Numbered from the stretch's first letter, positions 25,614-35,442 are shown. The stretch: 64,000 nucleotides of DNA from an uncultured Methanomicrobiales archaeon (GCA_903832665.1 CAILCG010000001.1:1-64000); one strand, 5' to 3'. Made by a program: numbers and translations. Notes: generated by a model not told the origin, from the sequence alone.

Positions 25614-26645
25614 TTAATGGTTGTTCTGGATCGGTATAAACCCGAGCGCATCGTTGGTGGTTTTTATGGACGCAGCCCCATCTTTTTGCCCACCCATCAT
25701 TGCGCGGATTGCGTCAATGTTCTCCACAACGACATCAGCTTCCTGGTGGATCGCCTGGAAGAAGCAGAGATCGTTTTTATTTGCATAGATTGACTCTTCG
25801 AAGATACAGTTCTCGTACAGATCCGATCGCGGTCTTCCGAGATCCATGGCAAACTCCTTGAGCTCCGCCGTGCTCCTGATTCCCGCACTCTTTTTTATCA
25901 GACCTAATCTTGGGTGGTTTTTCACCAGTTCTATAACCCGATCTCTCGATACCTCTTTTTTGGTAGTGATTCGGATGGCATGCATATGCATCATGGTCGT
26001 TGGCACGATCATGGCCATGGTCGTGATAGAAATATGGGGTAACACCGAGAGAACATCGGGGCCGTGATGGCTGGGAACACTTACGGGATCCAGAACAATC
26101 GCATCGATGGGCCCCTTCTTGATCTCGCCAGGGTCGGAACCGCGGCGCACCATGATCGCGTGAACATGCTCCACGCCGTATTCTGTATCGATTGCGTTGA
26201 TGATCCGGCAGAGCCCGGTTGTATTACAGGATACCACCCTGACAAACTGCCTTCCGATTGCATCCTTATAATTGCAGGATGAATTGAATGAGAAGCCGGC
26301 AATCTCGTGCTCCTCCCCACCCTGCCAGAGTGCTTTTTTCCCCAGTTTTTCATAAAGAGGTTTGTTCGTCGCCCCAACATCTCCTGGAGTAGCGTCGACG
26401 ATGATATCAGCGGCTTTACACATGTCTTCCACGGAGCCTGCCACAGAAAGGCCGACTTTTTCAAAAGCGGCTTTCTTGGAAAGATCGGCAATATAGAGTG
26501 GATATCCCCGCTGTTTTGCAACAAATGCCTCAGCATTCGGGCGGGTCTTTGAGACTCCGATCACCTTCATGTCCTTCTGAGCAGCGACCGCATCGGCAAC
26601 TCGCTTGCCGATAGTACCATACCCGTTGATGGCAACCTTGATCAT
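25614..26645 (-). CDS. gap: Archaeal type II glyceraldehyde-3-phosphate dehydrogenase
   Basis: A 343-residue phosphorylating GAPDH of the archaeal class. INGYGTIGKRVADAV (residues 6-20) is the NAD(P)-binding Rossmann loop, VSCNTTGLCRI (about 140) carries the catalytic cysteine, and MVRRGSDPGEIKKGPID and SVPSHHGPDVLSVLP are conserved. In methanogens it works mainly in gluconeogenesis. The gene ends 26 bases before tyrS and both read left. Confidence 0.94.
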   Translation of the reverse strand: MIKVAINGYGTIGKRVADAVAAQKDMKVIGVSKTRPNAEAFVAKQRGYPLYIADLSKKAAFEKVGLSVAGSVEDMCKAADIIVDATPGDVGATNKPLYEKLGKKALWQGGEEHEIAGFSFNSSCNYKDAIGRQFVRVVSCNTTGLCRIINAIDTEYGVEHVHAIMVRRGSDPGEIKKGPIDAIVLDPVSVPSHHGPDVLSVLPHISITTMAMIVPTTMMHMHAIRITTKKEVSRDRVIELVKNHPRLGLIKKSAGIRSTAELKEFAMDLGRPRSDLYENCIFEESIYANKNDLCFFQAIHQEADVVVENIDAIRAMMGGQKDGAASIKTTNDALGFIPIQNNH

Positions 26646-26922
26646 ACAATCCTACTTGTCGCAGGTGTAGAAATACTATGCGGAATGCTTCACAGCAACA
26701 GTTGTGTACGATCCTTAGAAATTTTCAGTTTCTTGGGAAGTGTGAAGTAGTTGCATTGCAAATCCGTAATCTGGAAGATTGAATATTGGAGATGGTTTGG
26801 TTTTTTGAGAACCGCAGTTCTGCAGAATTTATGCACCTATCTTTTGGAGAAAAGGAGACAAGAAAATCTTCTTTCCGATCATAAGAAATAATTTAATTTG
26901 TCAGGAAACGAAGAAAGCGTAT

Positions 26923-27513
26923 ATGAAACCACCGACATTCATATTTTCTGAAATGCCTGTGCGCTGGTGGCAGATCGCACTTATCGGAGTAATTATCTTT
27001 TTGTCCGGAGTAGATGCGTTTTTCTGGACTACGCTGTTCATCGACACTCTCGTAATACTTTTCGGGATTCTCGCCCTGGCTGTCGGGCTGGTCATGATTG
27101 CCTTTTCGTACACGTTCAAAGAAGAGATCATTTACAAGTTTCCGATATTTCTTGCCGGGATCACATCACTGATTGTAGCAGTCCTTGCAATTTTGATTCC
27201 CGGTCTCATTGCTCCAACATTTATCATTATCATGGCTTTTATTGCAATCATCAACAGCGTTCTTCTCATTCTTGTCGGATGCTCACTTTCGGATGAATGG
27301 AAGATACGGCTGGTTATTGTGCTTCTGGGAATGCTGACCCTTTTTTTGAGTATCCTGATGGCACTCTTCCCCGCCCTCACTGATATTATGCTGGTAAAAA
27401 TCTGGGGTGTGTATGCCTGGGTTGTCGGGGCTCTTTTCATTGTTGCGGGATTATCAATGAGAACCAATAAGACCGAGATAACAAAAATCTCCCCTCGTTC
27501 AAACGACTCTTAA
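26923..27513 (+). CDS. HdeD-like (DUF308) membrane protein
   Basis: A 196-residue integral membrane protein with six hydrophobic segments (about 12-30, 36-55, 64-85, 88-110, 120-140, 145-165) arranged as tandem helix pairs, each with the G-W/L-L-F-G pattern of the DUF308/HdeD family. Its bacterial relatives contribute to acid resistance; in archaea the role is unknown. The preceding 277 bases contain no gene and presumably its promoter. Confidence 0.8.
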   Translation: MKPPTFIFSEMPVRWWQIALIGVIIFLSGVDAFFWTTLFIDTLVILFGILALAVGLVMIAFSYTFKEEIIYKFPIFLAGITSLIVAVLAILIPGLIAPTFIIIMAFIAIINSVLLILVGCSLSDEWKIRLVIVLLGMLTLFLSILMALFPALTDIMLVKIWGVYAWVVGALFIVAGLSMRTNKTEITKISPRSNDS

Positions 27514-27547
27514 GGATACATCCCACCTTTTTTTATCAGGTTCTTTT

Positions 27548-28042
27548 TCAATCTAAGTAAAGTGCCTGAATTGCAACGATTTCAGTGCTGTTTTTGGCAT
27601 TTGCATAGAGATCAAGCGGCTCCTGGTTCACTTCCAGAAAACGGATTCCCCAGTTGACCTTTGAGAGGATAGCGGCAGCCCGCTCTTTTTCACCCAGAAT
27701 ATAGAGTGTTGCTGCGATGGCTTCGATCGAAGAGAGCTTGCAGGGTTTACCGAAATTTACGGGATTTGTCGCCATCAGGAACGGGAGTGCCCTGCGGATG
27801 CGCCGTGACTGGACGGAACCCGTATCCAGGACCACCCAGGAGCAGTCAAGCGCGGTTATTGATCTTACGAACCTGTCGGCAGGAGATAGTGCCTGTTCTG
27901 CCGTAGGATCAAGCAGGAGAGTGTTTCGCGGAATCTGGGATATTTTGGTAAAAATTTTTAAAAAACCCGCTTTCTCCAGTTTTTTCACCGTGCACTTCCG
28001 GGGATCGCAGCTATTGTCCCGGTAGGCATACAGGGGTATCAT
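27548..28042 (-). CDS. tsr3: 16S rRNA aminocarboxypropyltransferase Tsr3
   Basis: A 164-residue protein of the Tsr3 family (former DUF367), which transfers the aminocarboxypropyl group of SAM to an rRNA pseudouridine near the decoding site. The N-terminal DPRKCTVKKL (about 13-22), LLLDPTAEQALSPAD, CSWVVLDTGSV, RRALPFLMATNPVNFGKPCKLSSIEA and the C-terminal NWGIRFLEVNQEPLDLY are characteristic. Confidence 0.93.
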   Translation of the reverse strand: MIPLYAYRDNSCDPRKCTVKKLEKAGFLKIFTKISQIPRNTLLLDPTAEQALSPADRFVRSITALDCSWVVLDTGSVQSRRIRRALPFLMATNPVNFGKPCKLSSIEAIAATLYILGEKERAAAILSKVNWGIRFLEVNQEPLDLYANAKNSTEIVAIQALYLD

Positions 28043-28072
28043 TGATCATCAATAAGTGCACACCATGTATCA

Positions 28073-28930
28073 ATGTACGTGCTCTGCAGCCCCTGCATTC
28101 TCCACCCGGAACTCCGTGCTACAGGTATTACAAAACCATCTGATCTCGTGTTGTTTGAACGTGCGATAGCACGGTGCAAACGCTTTGGGATTGAGATGGT
28201 ACCGCTACCCTGTCCGGAGACTCTGTATATGGGTCCAGGAAGAAAACCCGGGACATTTCTTGAACGATTGAATACTCCTGCGTTTGCCAGCCGGCTGGAT
28301 ACGCTTGAAAAGCAGGTGCAGAAGATGATTGATGAACGGGGTCCACCATTGTGCATCATTGGCGTCAACTCTTCTCCTACCTGCGGAGTAACCAGCACCT
28401 ATTATGGCAGTGAGGATCAACAACCTCCGAAACGGATGGGTCGGGGTGTGTTTCTCGCACGGTTTCCCGGAATCTGTGCATTTGATGTAGGCATGTTTTC
28501 ACGGTACCAGATTTATCTGGCCGCACCTCTTTTTTCCCAAGCGGAGCGGATTTATAATGCAACGCTTGCGGATCTTATGAAGCAACACCTTTTTGACGTC
28601 TTTCTTCCTCAGGAAGCGGGCGATGATATCGACACAAGAACGAAAAATGACCAGGAACAGATCTTTTCAAAAAATATCAATGACCTTGACAGGGCCGATA
28701 TCGTTGTTGCAGTTATCGAAGGCGCTGATGCAGATTCAGGTACGGCATGGGAGATGGGATATGCATTCGCACACAACAAACCGGTGATTGCAATCCGTAC
28801 CGATTTCAGAAGAGCCGGTGCGAACGAACGGGTAAACCTCATGCTCGAAGAAACATCGACGATTGTCACAGATAATTCAAAATTGCTGGAATCATTAAAA
28901 TCCCCCCTGATAAACAAGAGTGATTGCTGA
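28073..28930 (+). CDS. Fusion of a TudS/DUF523-like domain and a nucleoside deoxyribosyltransferase-like domain
   Basis: A 285-residue two-domain protein. The N-terminal half (1-150) starts C-S-P-C (residues 5-8), then has ARCKRFGIEMVPLPCPE and IIGVNSSPTCGV, the cysteine pattern of the DUF523/TudS group that includes thiouracil desulfurases binding a labile [4Fe-4S] cluster. The C-terminal half (150-285) reads YLAAPLFSQAERIYN, DLDRADIVVAVIEGADADSGTAWEMGYAFAHNKPVIAIRTD, a nucleoside 2-deoxyribosyltransferase-like fold with the catalytic Glu region. Together they suggest removal or salvage of modified nucleosides. Divergent from tsr3. Confidence 0.7.
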   Translation: MYVLCSPCILHPELRATGITKPSDLVLFERAIARCKRFGIEMVPLPCPETLYMGPGRKPGTFLERLNTPAFASRLDTLEKQVQKMIDERGPPLCIIGVNSSPTCGVTSTYYGSEDQQPPKRMGRGVFLARFPGICAFDVGMFSRYQIYLAAPLFSQAERIYNATLADLMKQHLFDVFLPQEAGDDIDTRTKNDQEQIFSKNINDLDRADIVVAVIEGADADSGTAWEMGYAFAHNKPVIAIRTDFRRAGANERVNLMLEETSTIVTDNSKLLESLKSPLINKSDC

Positions 28931-29046
28931 ATCTTCCAGACCATCGGATTGTATTTGCTGTATCCATCGTAAATTCACATTGCGGTTTTTTAAAGAAAAC
29001 GAGAGCGATTCAACAAATCTATATCCGAAGATTTACGAAATAGTAG

Positions 29047-30579
29047 ATGATAGAAATGGCGAAAAAACGCGAGGATCGGGGAAAAGAAAAATTATCAGGA
29101 GGAAATACTGAATGTAATCTTGATGGTAATTATCTCTCCCCAATCCAGTCATTTCAGGATATCAATATTGAAAATATAAAATCCCTGGTCGTTTACAGCC
29201 GTTACATCCAGGCCCTGATCGCCTTGACGGTCATTGGTTTTTTCCTCCGGTTCTATAATCTTGGATTCAATTCACTCTGGCTCGATGAAGCTTCTACAAA
29301 CACCTTTGCGGTGATGTCACTCTCAGGTATCTGGCAGGCAACTGCCGGAGGGGAATTCAATCCACCCTTGTTCCACTGGGTCGAACATTTCATGCTCATT
29401 CTGGGAAACAATGAAGTGATTCTCAGGTTTGTTCCTGCTCTTCTTGGTTTCCTGACCATTCCCCTGATTTATTTAGCCGGTAAGGAGTTTCTGGATCGAA
29501 ATGTTGGAATCATCGCTGCAGCGGCCTTTACATTTTCGCCGTTTCTGATCTTCTATTCACAGGAGGCCCGGGCGTATTCGATGATGCTCTTTTTTGTGGC
29601 ATTTGCGATGGTCTTCTATTTCAAAGCGTTAAAAACAAATTCGCTCAGGGACTGGGCCCTGTTTGGCATACTCTCTGCACTGGCGTTCTGGACACATTTT
29701 TATTCGTTTGTCATAATTGCGTCACTCGTCCTCTATGCTGGTATGATACAGCTTCCCAATATCCAAAAAAATATCCAGAATCTCAAAATGATTGCAGCAT
29801 CGATCATTTTGTTCGTCGTCCTGTGTTTCCCCCTTATCTTTCTGGCAGTTCAGCTTTTTGCGTCACGGACGTCGTCATCTCCTGCATTTGGTATCCAGGG
29901 ATTGGGAGTCATCAGTGAAACATTCAGACAAATATCCGGTTCTGATATAGCGATGTACCTGTTCCTCCTCCTCTTTATCATCGGCATTGTTCAGGCATTT
30001 CTTATTGATAAAAACAAGGGAATTTTTTTAGTAACAATGACGATTCTGACATTTGTCATCAGCTTCACCCTCTCGTACAAGATGCCGATGGTTCCCCGTT
30101 ATATGATTTTTTTCAATACCCTTTTTTTTATAGGAATAGCCGTATCGTATAAAATGTTCTATGGTTTAATCAACAACAGGGGAATTGTATATGCATTTGT
30201 TGCATTCCTCGTGATCATCAGCGCGCCCACGCTTGTAGATTATTACTCAGGATACTCAAAGCAGGACTGGAGAGGTTTTTCCGGTCAAATCCAGAAGATG
30301 ACCAATCCCGGGGATCTGGTCGTTGTAGTACCGGGTTATGTCTCTCAGCCACTCAATTATTATTATTCGAATATATCGGACAAGACGTTTGAATTTAATG
30401 CAAACACAGGCCAACAACTGAAAGACATCAATTCAGGAAGAGGTAACAATACTGCATATTTTGTCGTTACGGGAGATATCAGTGCAGCAAATCCTGAAGG
30501 TGATGCGATTGCCTGGCTGGAAGCGAACACAAAATCCCTCGGGCAGAACACCGGGATCTATCTTTTTGTCTCAAAGTAA
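29047..30579 (+). CDS. GT39-type membrane glycosyltransferase
   Basis: A 510-residue protein with a hydrophilic N-terminus of about 55 residues, then some 11-12 hydrophobic segments and a soluble C-terminal domain (about 390-510). SLWLDEAS (about 75-82) is the acidic motif of the GT-C fold and EFNPPLFHWVEH follows in the first extracytoplasmic loop. Such enzymes transfer sugars from dolichyl or polyprenyl phosphate. It opens a run of glycan genes and the DNA is more AT-rich than the flanks. Confidence 0.85.
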   Translation: MIEMAKKREDRGKEKLSGGNTECNLDGNYLSPIQSFQDINIENIKSLVVYSRYIQALIALTVIGFFLRFYNLGFNSLWLDEASTNTFAVMSLSGIWQATAGGEFNPPLFHWVEHFMLILGNNEVILRFVPALLGFLTIPLIYLAGKEFLDRNVGIIAAAAFTFSPFLIFYSQEARAYSMMLFFVAFAMVFYFKALKTNSLRDWALFGILSALAFWTHFYSFVIIASLVLYAGMIQLPNIQKNIQNLKMIAASIILFVVLCFPLIFLAVQLFASRTSSSPAFGIQGLGVISETFRQISGSDIAMYLFLLLFIIGIVQAFLIDKNKGIFLVTMTILTFVISFTLSYKMPMVPRYMIFFNTLFFIGIAVSYKMFYGLINNRGIVYAFVAFLVIISAPTLVDYYSGYSKQDWRGFSGQIQKMTNPGDLVVVVPGYVSQPLNYYYSNISDKTFEFNANTGQQLKDINSGRGNNTAYFVVTGDISAANPEGDAIAWLEANTKSLGQNTGIYLFVSK

Positions 30580-30600
30580 TCAGAATCCCTTCAACACCAC

Positions 30601-31704
30601 ATGTACGATCTCACGGTAATCATTCCTGCTTATAGGGAAGAGGAAAACATTCGGCCTATTATCACGAAAGTGGATGCTGTTTTAAAATTTAATAACCTCA
30701 ACGGCGAGATCCTTGTTGCAGATGTGGATTCACCAAATATAGTTTTAGTTGCTAATGAAGTTAAAAAAATAAATCCTCAAATAAGTAGTATTGATCCCGT
30801 GGGGGATTATGTATGTTCTAAATCCATAGCAGATGGATTTACTCGAGCATCGTCTGATATTCTTTTAGTCATCGATTCTGATCCCAGCTTTAATTTTGAA
30901 TTAATTCCTGTCATGTATAAGGAGATTATCAGAGGATATGACATAGTCATTGGAAGCCGGTATATGGATGGGGTTGGGGTACAGAAAATGTCCCTCAAAA
31001 AGCGTGCAATTGCACTTGAATCTACATTTTTAGGGCGTCTGCTCTTCCCCGATCTCTCAGATCCGGTAAGTTGTTTTTTTGCAGTCAGAAAGAGTATTGT
31101 TGTCAAAGTCCCTTTAAAACCTCATTGTCATAATATTCTCCTCGAGGTGCTTGGTAAGGGAACATGGGAGAAGTGTACGGAGATCCTAATCGAATTTCCG
31201 GATATGCAAACCTGCTCTGGTAAAGAAAAACTCAAAAAATGCATTGCCTATGTACTGCAGGTTACTGATATCACGTTATTTTCCGTTTTGCATCACAAGA
31301 GTGCAGCCTGGCGAGAATGGAGAAATGTAATCAAATATGGTCTTGTTGGATTATCAGGTATTTTTGTTAATATGGGGGTCCTGATACTCCTCAAGGAATA
31401 TGCCGGATTTTCAATCCCCCTTGCGAGTTTTTTTGCAATAGAGCTATCTATTTTGAGTAATTTTTTATTGAATGACAATTGGACTTTCCGTGATTCGGGA
31501 AATCATAAGTTATCGAAATGGTGGCACAGATTTGTGTCATTTCAGTTTGTATCGGTGGGAGGATCATTGATCAACTTTGCCACTCTCAATCTTTTGACGT
31601 TCTTAATGGGAGTCGACTACCGGGTCGCCAATGTTATCGGAATTCTGATAGGGTTTGGTTGGAATTTTTTGATTAATCGCAGGCTTACTTGGAAGCAAGC
31701 ATAA
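30601..31704 (+). CDS. GT2 glycosyltransferase-GtrA fusion with altered catalytic motifs
   Basis: A 367-residue protein. Residues 1-225 form a GT-A domain (VIIPAYREEENI at 6-17; IVIGSRYMDG near 120) and residues 235-367 a GtrA-type domain with four membrane helices. This layout occurs in dolichol-phosphate-sugar synthases of archaea. The usual VDDGSxD loop is replaced by VADVDSPN, and the DxD region reads IDSDPSF rather than DADLQH, so catalysis may be altered. It follows the GT39 gene by 21 bases. Confidence 0.8.
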   Translation: MYDLTVIIPAYREEENIRPIITKVDAVLKFNNLNGEILVADVDSPNIVLVANEVKKINPQISSIDPVGDYVCSKSIADGFTRASSDILLVIDSDPSFNFELIPVMYKEIIRGYDIVIGSRYMDGVGVQKMSLKKRAIALESTFLGRLLFPDLSDPVSCFFAVRKSIVVKVPLKPHCHNILLEVLGKGTWEKCTEILIEFPDMQTCSGKEKLKKCIAYVLQVTDITLFSVLHHKSAAWREWRNVIKYGLVGLSGIFVNMGVLILLKEYAGFSIPLASFFAIELSILSNFLLNDNWTFRDSGNHKLSKWWHRFVSFQFVSVGGSLINFATLNLLTFLMGVDYRVANVIGILIGFGWNFLINRRLTWKQA

Positions 31705-31810
31705 AGGATATTGCTATTTTATCTCAATGACCTCCTTTGTGTGAAACCCGAGACTATTTTAGGCATAATGACGAACCGACTGTAAGAGAGGAAAAATTGA
31801 GGAATCGCAT

Positions 31811-33127
31811 ATGGGGAAGAATAATAGAAAGGATGTAGAACGCGATATTAAAACCGGAAAGAAAGGAAAACGACCTTTTACTTCCCTATCTTTGCAGTTT
31901 GATGATATTGAAATGAAGACGGCCAAAAATCATATTCTTTTTCTGATTTTTGCATCAATTGCAGCGAAATTTCTCATAATGTTTGTCACGACTACTATAT
32001 TCCATTCATTTATTGATTATTTTGATATCGGGGTCTACCTCAAACATGCGATGATGCTTATGGAAGGACGAATGCCGTTCGATCTCGAGTTCGGATACCC
32101 AGTTCTGATTCTTATCCCTATCATGATATCACTAATTCCCGCATTGATAGTTCAGAATGGGATAGCTTTCGTCTATACGTTTCAGATTCTCATGGTATTT
32201 TGTGATATAGTTACTGTACTCTGTGTTTATTTTATCGGGCTTAAACTATGGGATGAAAAGACTGCATTTTGTTCAGGTTTGGTTTATGCTTCTGCATTTT
32301 CAGCTGCATATTTCGTTATCACAAAATATGATGCATTTCCTACTTGCCTGTTGATGCTTGCAATTGGATGTACAATATACAGAAAAGAGATGGCGGGGTA
32401 TGCCTTCTCGATTATAGGGTTTTTCACAAAAGTTTTCCCTATCCTCGCACTTCCATTCTTTGTATTTTTCAATGCAAAGGGTTCTTCTCTCAAACAGGAA
32501 ATTATTAACACTGTCAAGTTGGTCATTCCAATTAGTGCTATCTTGTTCCTGCCACTATTCTTGATTCAGCCGGAAACACTTAAAATTTATGTACCTATAC
32601 GATCAGAATTAGGATTCTATTCAAATACGGTTACATTCACCCTTTATTCATGGATTCACGATGTGTTTGGAATCGGCCTCTCAATCGGGATAATATCAGC
32701 GGTTATGTATCTCGGGATGGTTCTTGGAATGCTTGCACTTTTTTACGCAGCTTATAGAATCCCCGGGCAAAATCCGAAACTATTGATCCAGCTATTGTTA
32801 TGCGCACTCGTTCTCGCGGTCATCTGCGCACGGATTCGCAGTCCACAATATATCGTATGGTTTACGCCCCTTATCAGTATCTTGGTAATGGATGATATCA
32901 AAAAAATTGTGTCACTTTATGTTTTTCAAGCCTTCGCGTACATTGAGTTTCCTCTGATGTTTGGAGCTTTTTACACTTCCACAAGTTATACGGGATCTGT
33001 TTTATCAACAGGATGGTTCATTACCTTGATCGCATTCACTTTGGAATACATTGCATTATTTGTATGCGTATGGCTTGTTGTAAATCCCCCGGACATATAT
33101 CGGAAGATTCGGGCTGTCAGCCAATAA
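31811..33127 (+). CDS. Multi-pass membrane glycosyltransferase (GT87-like)
   Basis: A 438-residue protein with a basic cytoplasmic N-terminus (1-40) and about 11 membrane segments. DYFDIGVYLKHAMMLMEGRMPFDLEFGYP (about 70-98) holds an acidic residue in the first outer loop, as in GT-C enzymes; SAAYFVITKYDAFPT and the final RIRSPQYIVWFTP resemble polyprenyl-phosphate mannosyltransferases of the GT87/DUF2029 type. The donor and acceptor are unknown. It belongs with the preceding glycosyltransferases. Confidence 0.7.
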   Translation: MGKNNRKDVERDIKTGKKGKRPFTSLSLQFDDIEMKTAKNHILFLIFASIAAKFLIMFVTTTIFHSFIDYFDIGVYLKHAMMLMEGRMPFDLEFGYPVLILIPIMISLIPALIVQNGIAFVYTFQILMVFCDIVTVLCVYFIGLKLWDEKTAFCSGLVYASAFSAAYFVITKYDAFPTCLLMLAIGCTIYRKEMAGYAFSIIGFFTKVFPILALPFFVFFNAKGSSLKQEIINTVKLVIPISAILFLPLFLIQPETLKIYVPIRSELGFYSNTVTFTLYSWIHDVFGIGLSIGIISAVMYLGMVLGMLALFYAAYRIPGQNPKLLIQLLLCALVLAVICARIRSPQYIVWFTPLISILVMDDIKKIVSLYVFQAFAYIEFPLMFGAFYTSTSYTGSVLSTGWFITLIAFTLEYIALFVCVWLVVNPPDIYRKIRAVSQ

Positions 33128-33136
33128 TGCTTAGTC

Positions 33137-33790
33137 TCATTTTTTAATTACAACTACCATATAGGTAAAAAAATCGTTTGGGGCAAAACCCGTTTCAATA
33201 AGTTTGAATCCAGCAGATCGCATAATTCTTACAATCCATTTTTTGGATTTTACCCGGCATGGTTCAAGTGGCTGAAAATAAATATTTTTTTTCAGGATTG
33301 AGTTAAGTAAGTAGTGAACAATCTTAAAAAATATTACCGTAGATCCGTATTCCGGTGGAATGAAGAGAATAGCCACACCATCTGGTTTTAAAATTCGATG
33401 GTATTCCCTAAGAATTTTATGCTGGTCATCCTCACTGAAGTGCTCCATGACCCCCAGATTGAAGATCCCGTCTAGAGACTCAGCTTTTATGCCTATTGCT
33501 AGGGTATCTCCACGAATTAGGTTCGGATTTGTATGGCATTGCCGGTAAACGGAAATGGCGTTTGATGAAATGTCCATTCCAATTACAGGAAAAGTGGAGT
33601 CTGGAATATCTTCTTCGACTTGGCCACTGCCACACCCGGCATGCAGAATTTTTGAATTTTTATCGAAGTATTTTGTAATGTATTTTCTGAGGTATGGTTT
33701 TATGATATATTCTCTATAAAAGATCGCGAACTTATCATACGCGTACGTATGCATATTTTGCTTCTTTGCCCAGTAGTTTTCCCAGTCTTC
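33137..33790 (-). CDS. Class I SAM-dependent methyltransferase
   Basis: A protein of about 217 residues with the SAM-binding motif ILHAGCGSGQ (about 48-57), the acidic end of strand 2 in VIGMDIS and the post-motif LDGIFNLGVMEHFSEDD. The target is not evident, but the position in a surface glycan cluster suggests a sugar or lipid-linked intermediate. The frame extends to GTG 33820; ATG 33790 (MEDWENYWAKK) fits the family better. Confidence 0.8.
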   Translation of the reverse strand, partial: EDWENYWAKKQNMHTYAYDKFAIFYREYIIKPYLRKYITKYFDKNSKILHAGCGSGQVEEDIPDSTFPVIGMDISSNAISVYRQCHTNPNLIRGDTLAIGIKAESLDGIFNLGVMEHFSEDDQHKILREYHRILKPDGVAILFIPPEYGSTVIFFKIVHYLLNSILKKNIYFQPLEPCRVKSKKWIVRIMRSAGFKLIETGFAPNDFFTYMVVVIKK

Positions 33791-33853
33791 CATAATTCTG
33801 CCCGGATTTCTCTTTTGCACCTATCTTTTTGTGATTGTTACTCTCTTGAGAAG

Positions 33854-34606
33854 TCAGGGGCTATTATTTTCTTTTTTATCAGGTTTAAGGAGAATATCTT
33901 TTTTGCTGAAACAATTCTGTAACACTAACCTTAAAATAAATAGAAACCAATGGATCATATCCTTGAATTTTAATTTCGAGTTTCCATAAGATCTTTTCGG
34001 GAGTACGACTGGTACTTCTGATATAGTTATATAATTACGGTTCATTATATTTAGGCTTTCAGGGAAAAATGAGTAACCGTTACTCACTACTTTTTCAAAT
34101 AAAATCCGAGGAATTTTATTGATTTTGTATAACCGGAATGCCCCGGTAATGTCATAAGGAATGTGCAGGAGTAATGTCGTTACAATGTGCCCGGAACTGG
34201 TCAGGAATTTTCGCCACAAACTCCATTCCTTAAGACTGTCTTTTCGTATAAATCGGGATGCGACGACAATATCAGAATTTCTCGATTGCTCTAATAATGC
34301 CGGAATATCTTCCGGCCGATGAAGGAAGTCTGAGTCCATGGTGATAAGCTGTTCATACCCATGGGAATAAGCCCACATAATCCCGTCCCGGTGTGCACTT
34401 CCGATACCTAACTTACCCGACCGATGAATAACGAAAATATTTGGTTTATCAATCTGATCCAAGACCCCCCCAGTCCCATCCGGTGAATTATCATCGACGA
34501 ATAATATATCGAGTGGAAGATTCAGGTTTGTTATCCGCTCATACAGCTTAATGACATTCTCACGTTCGTTATATGTCGGAATAAAAACAAGGATCTTATT
34601 AAACAT
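33854..34606 (-). CDS. Dolichol-phosphate mannosyltransferase-like GT2
   Basis: A protein of about 250 residues. VFIPTYNERENV, FVDDNSPDGTGGVLDQ (the DDxS loop) and LITMDSDFLHRPED (the DxD-type motif) are intact, in contrast to its relative at 30601, and IVVASRFIRKDSL and ITGAFRLY follow. One amphipathic or membrane segment lies near the C-terminus. It makes dolichyl-phosphate mannose or a similar donor for N-glycosylation or glycan assembly. ATG 34606 has GGAG eight bases upstream. Confidence 0.88.
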   Translation of the reverse strand: MFNKILVFIPTYNERENVIKLYERITNLNLPLDILFVDDNSPDGTGGVLDQIDKPNIFVIHRSGKLGIGSAHRDGIMWAYSHGYEQLITMDSDFLHRPEDIPALLEQSRNSDIVVASRFIRKDSLKEWSLWRKFLTSSGHIVTTLLLHIPYDITGAFRLYKINKIPRILFEKVVSNGYSFFPESLNIMNRNYITISEVPVVLPKRSYGNSKLKFKDMIHWFLFILRLVLQNCFSKKDILLKPDKKENNSP

Positions 34607-35040
34607 CTCTAAGCACTCCGTCCCGCGCAATAACCTACTGAATCAAAGAGAGAAAATTTCACAATTCGTTCCACCTGAAACCAAATGTTGGAAAAATGTA
34701 CGGTCTTTTTCCATTGGGTTTCACGGATAGTCGTACAAATATGCAAAATGTTTCCCATAATCCGCTAAATGAGATGAATCCCGGTCATGAGTAATTGCAA
34801 CGGCTATAATTATGTAATCTATAATTTCTTCGTTCAATCGTTATATTTTTTGGCACCCTCACAGAGTCCCGTTTATGCAAAAACATAAATCAGAGTGATT
34901 ACTTTGGTTTACTTAGAAATTGAATTTTTCAGAATCTTTTTATTTTTTAAAACAATGAATAACGAGCTGGGAATGATCATACAGTTGTATACAAACATCG
35001 GAAGTGTATTTATAAACAATAATATCTGTTGTGAGCCTGA
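34607..35040. other. AT-rich intergenic region between divergent glycan genes
   Basis: A 430-base gene-free region between the leftward GT2 and the rightward EamA pair. It contains several TATA-like stretches, for example GTATTTATAAACAA at about 35007-35020, which may start the EamA pair. A sequence around 34668-34690 vaguely resembles an origin box but lacks the G-string, so I do not call it. Confidence 0.5.
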
Positions 35041-35442
35041 ATGCATAAATTGATTGTATCAAATATCAGGACGCGAATACCCTCAACCAATCACCTATAT
35101 TTGCTAATTTTCTCCATATTTATCCAGGCGTTTGGGGCAGTTTGTACAAAATATGCGGCTGAAAGTACCGGAACCACTCTTTTTTTTGGGATCAGGATTG
35201 AATTTATCATTTATTTTCTTATTCTGGGGGGGATGGGACTTCAGGTAATTTTTTGGCAAAAATCTCTTAAATATTATTCTCTATCATTTGCTTATCCTTT
35301 CCGGAGTCTGGTCAGTTTTATCGTGCTGATCTCTGCTTATATATTTTTTCGGGAATCGATCACTTTTTTTAATATTGTAGGGCTGACCATTATTTCTCTT
35401 GGTATTTACTTTCTGGTAAGAGATAAGGAGTTTTTAAAGTGA
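35041..35442 (+). CDS. EamA/SMR-type small membrane transporter subunit A
   Basis: A 133-residue protein with four membrane helices (about 18-35, 48-68, 75-97, 105-127) of the drug/metabolite transporter superfamily. FGAVCTKYAAESTGTT and SFAYPFRSLVSFIVLI correspond to typical helices 1 and 3. It overlaps the following gene by four bases (ATGA-type). A paired half-transporter next to glycosyltransferases suggests flipping of a lipid-phosphate sugar, like ArnE/ArnF. Confidence 0.75.
   Translation: MHKLIVSNIRTRIPSTNHLYLLIFSIFIQAFGAVCTKYAAESTGTTLFFGIRIEFIIYFLILGGMGLQVIFWQKSLKYYSLSFAYPFRSLVSFIVLISAYIFFRESITFFNIVGLTIISLGIYFLVRDKEFLK

Noticed and set aside
34668-34690. Origin-box-like sequence TTCCACCTGAAACCAAATG
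   Set aside because: Lacks the G-string that defines an ORB and is single, far from an initiator gene.
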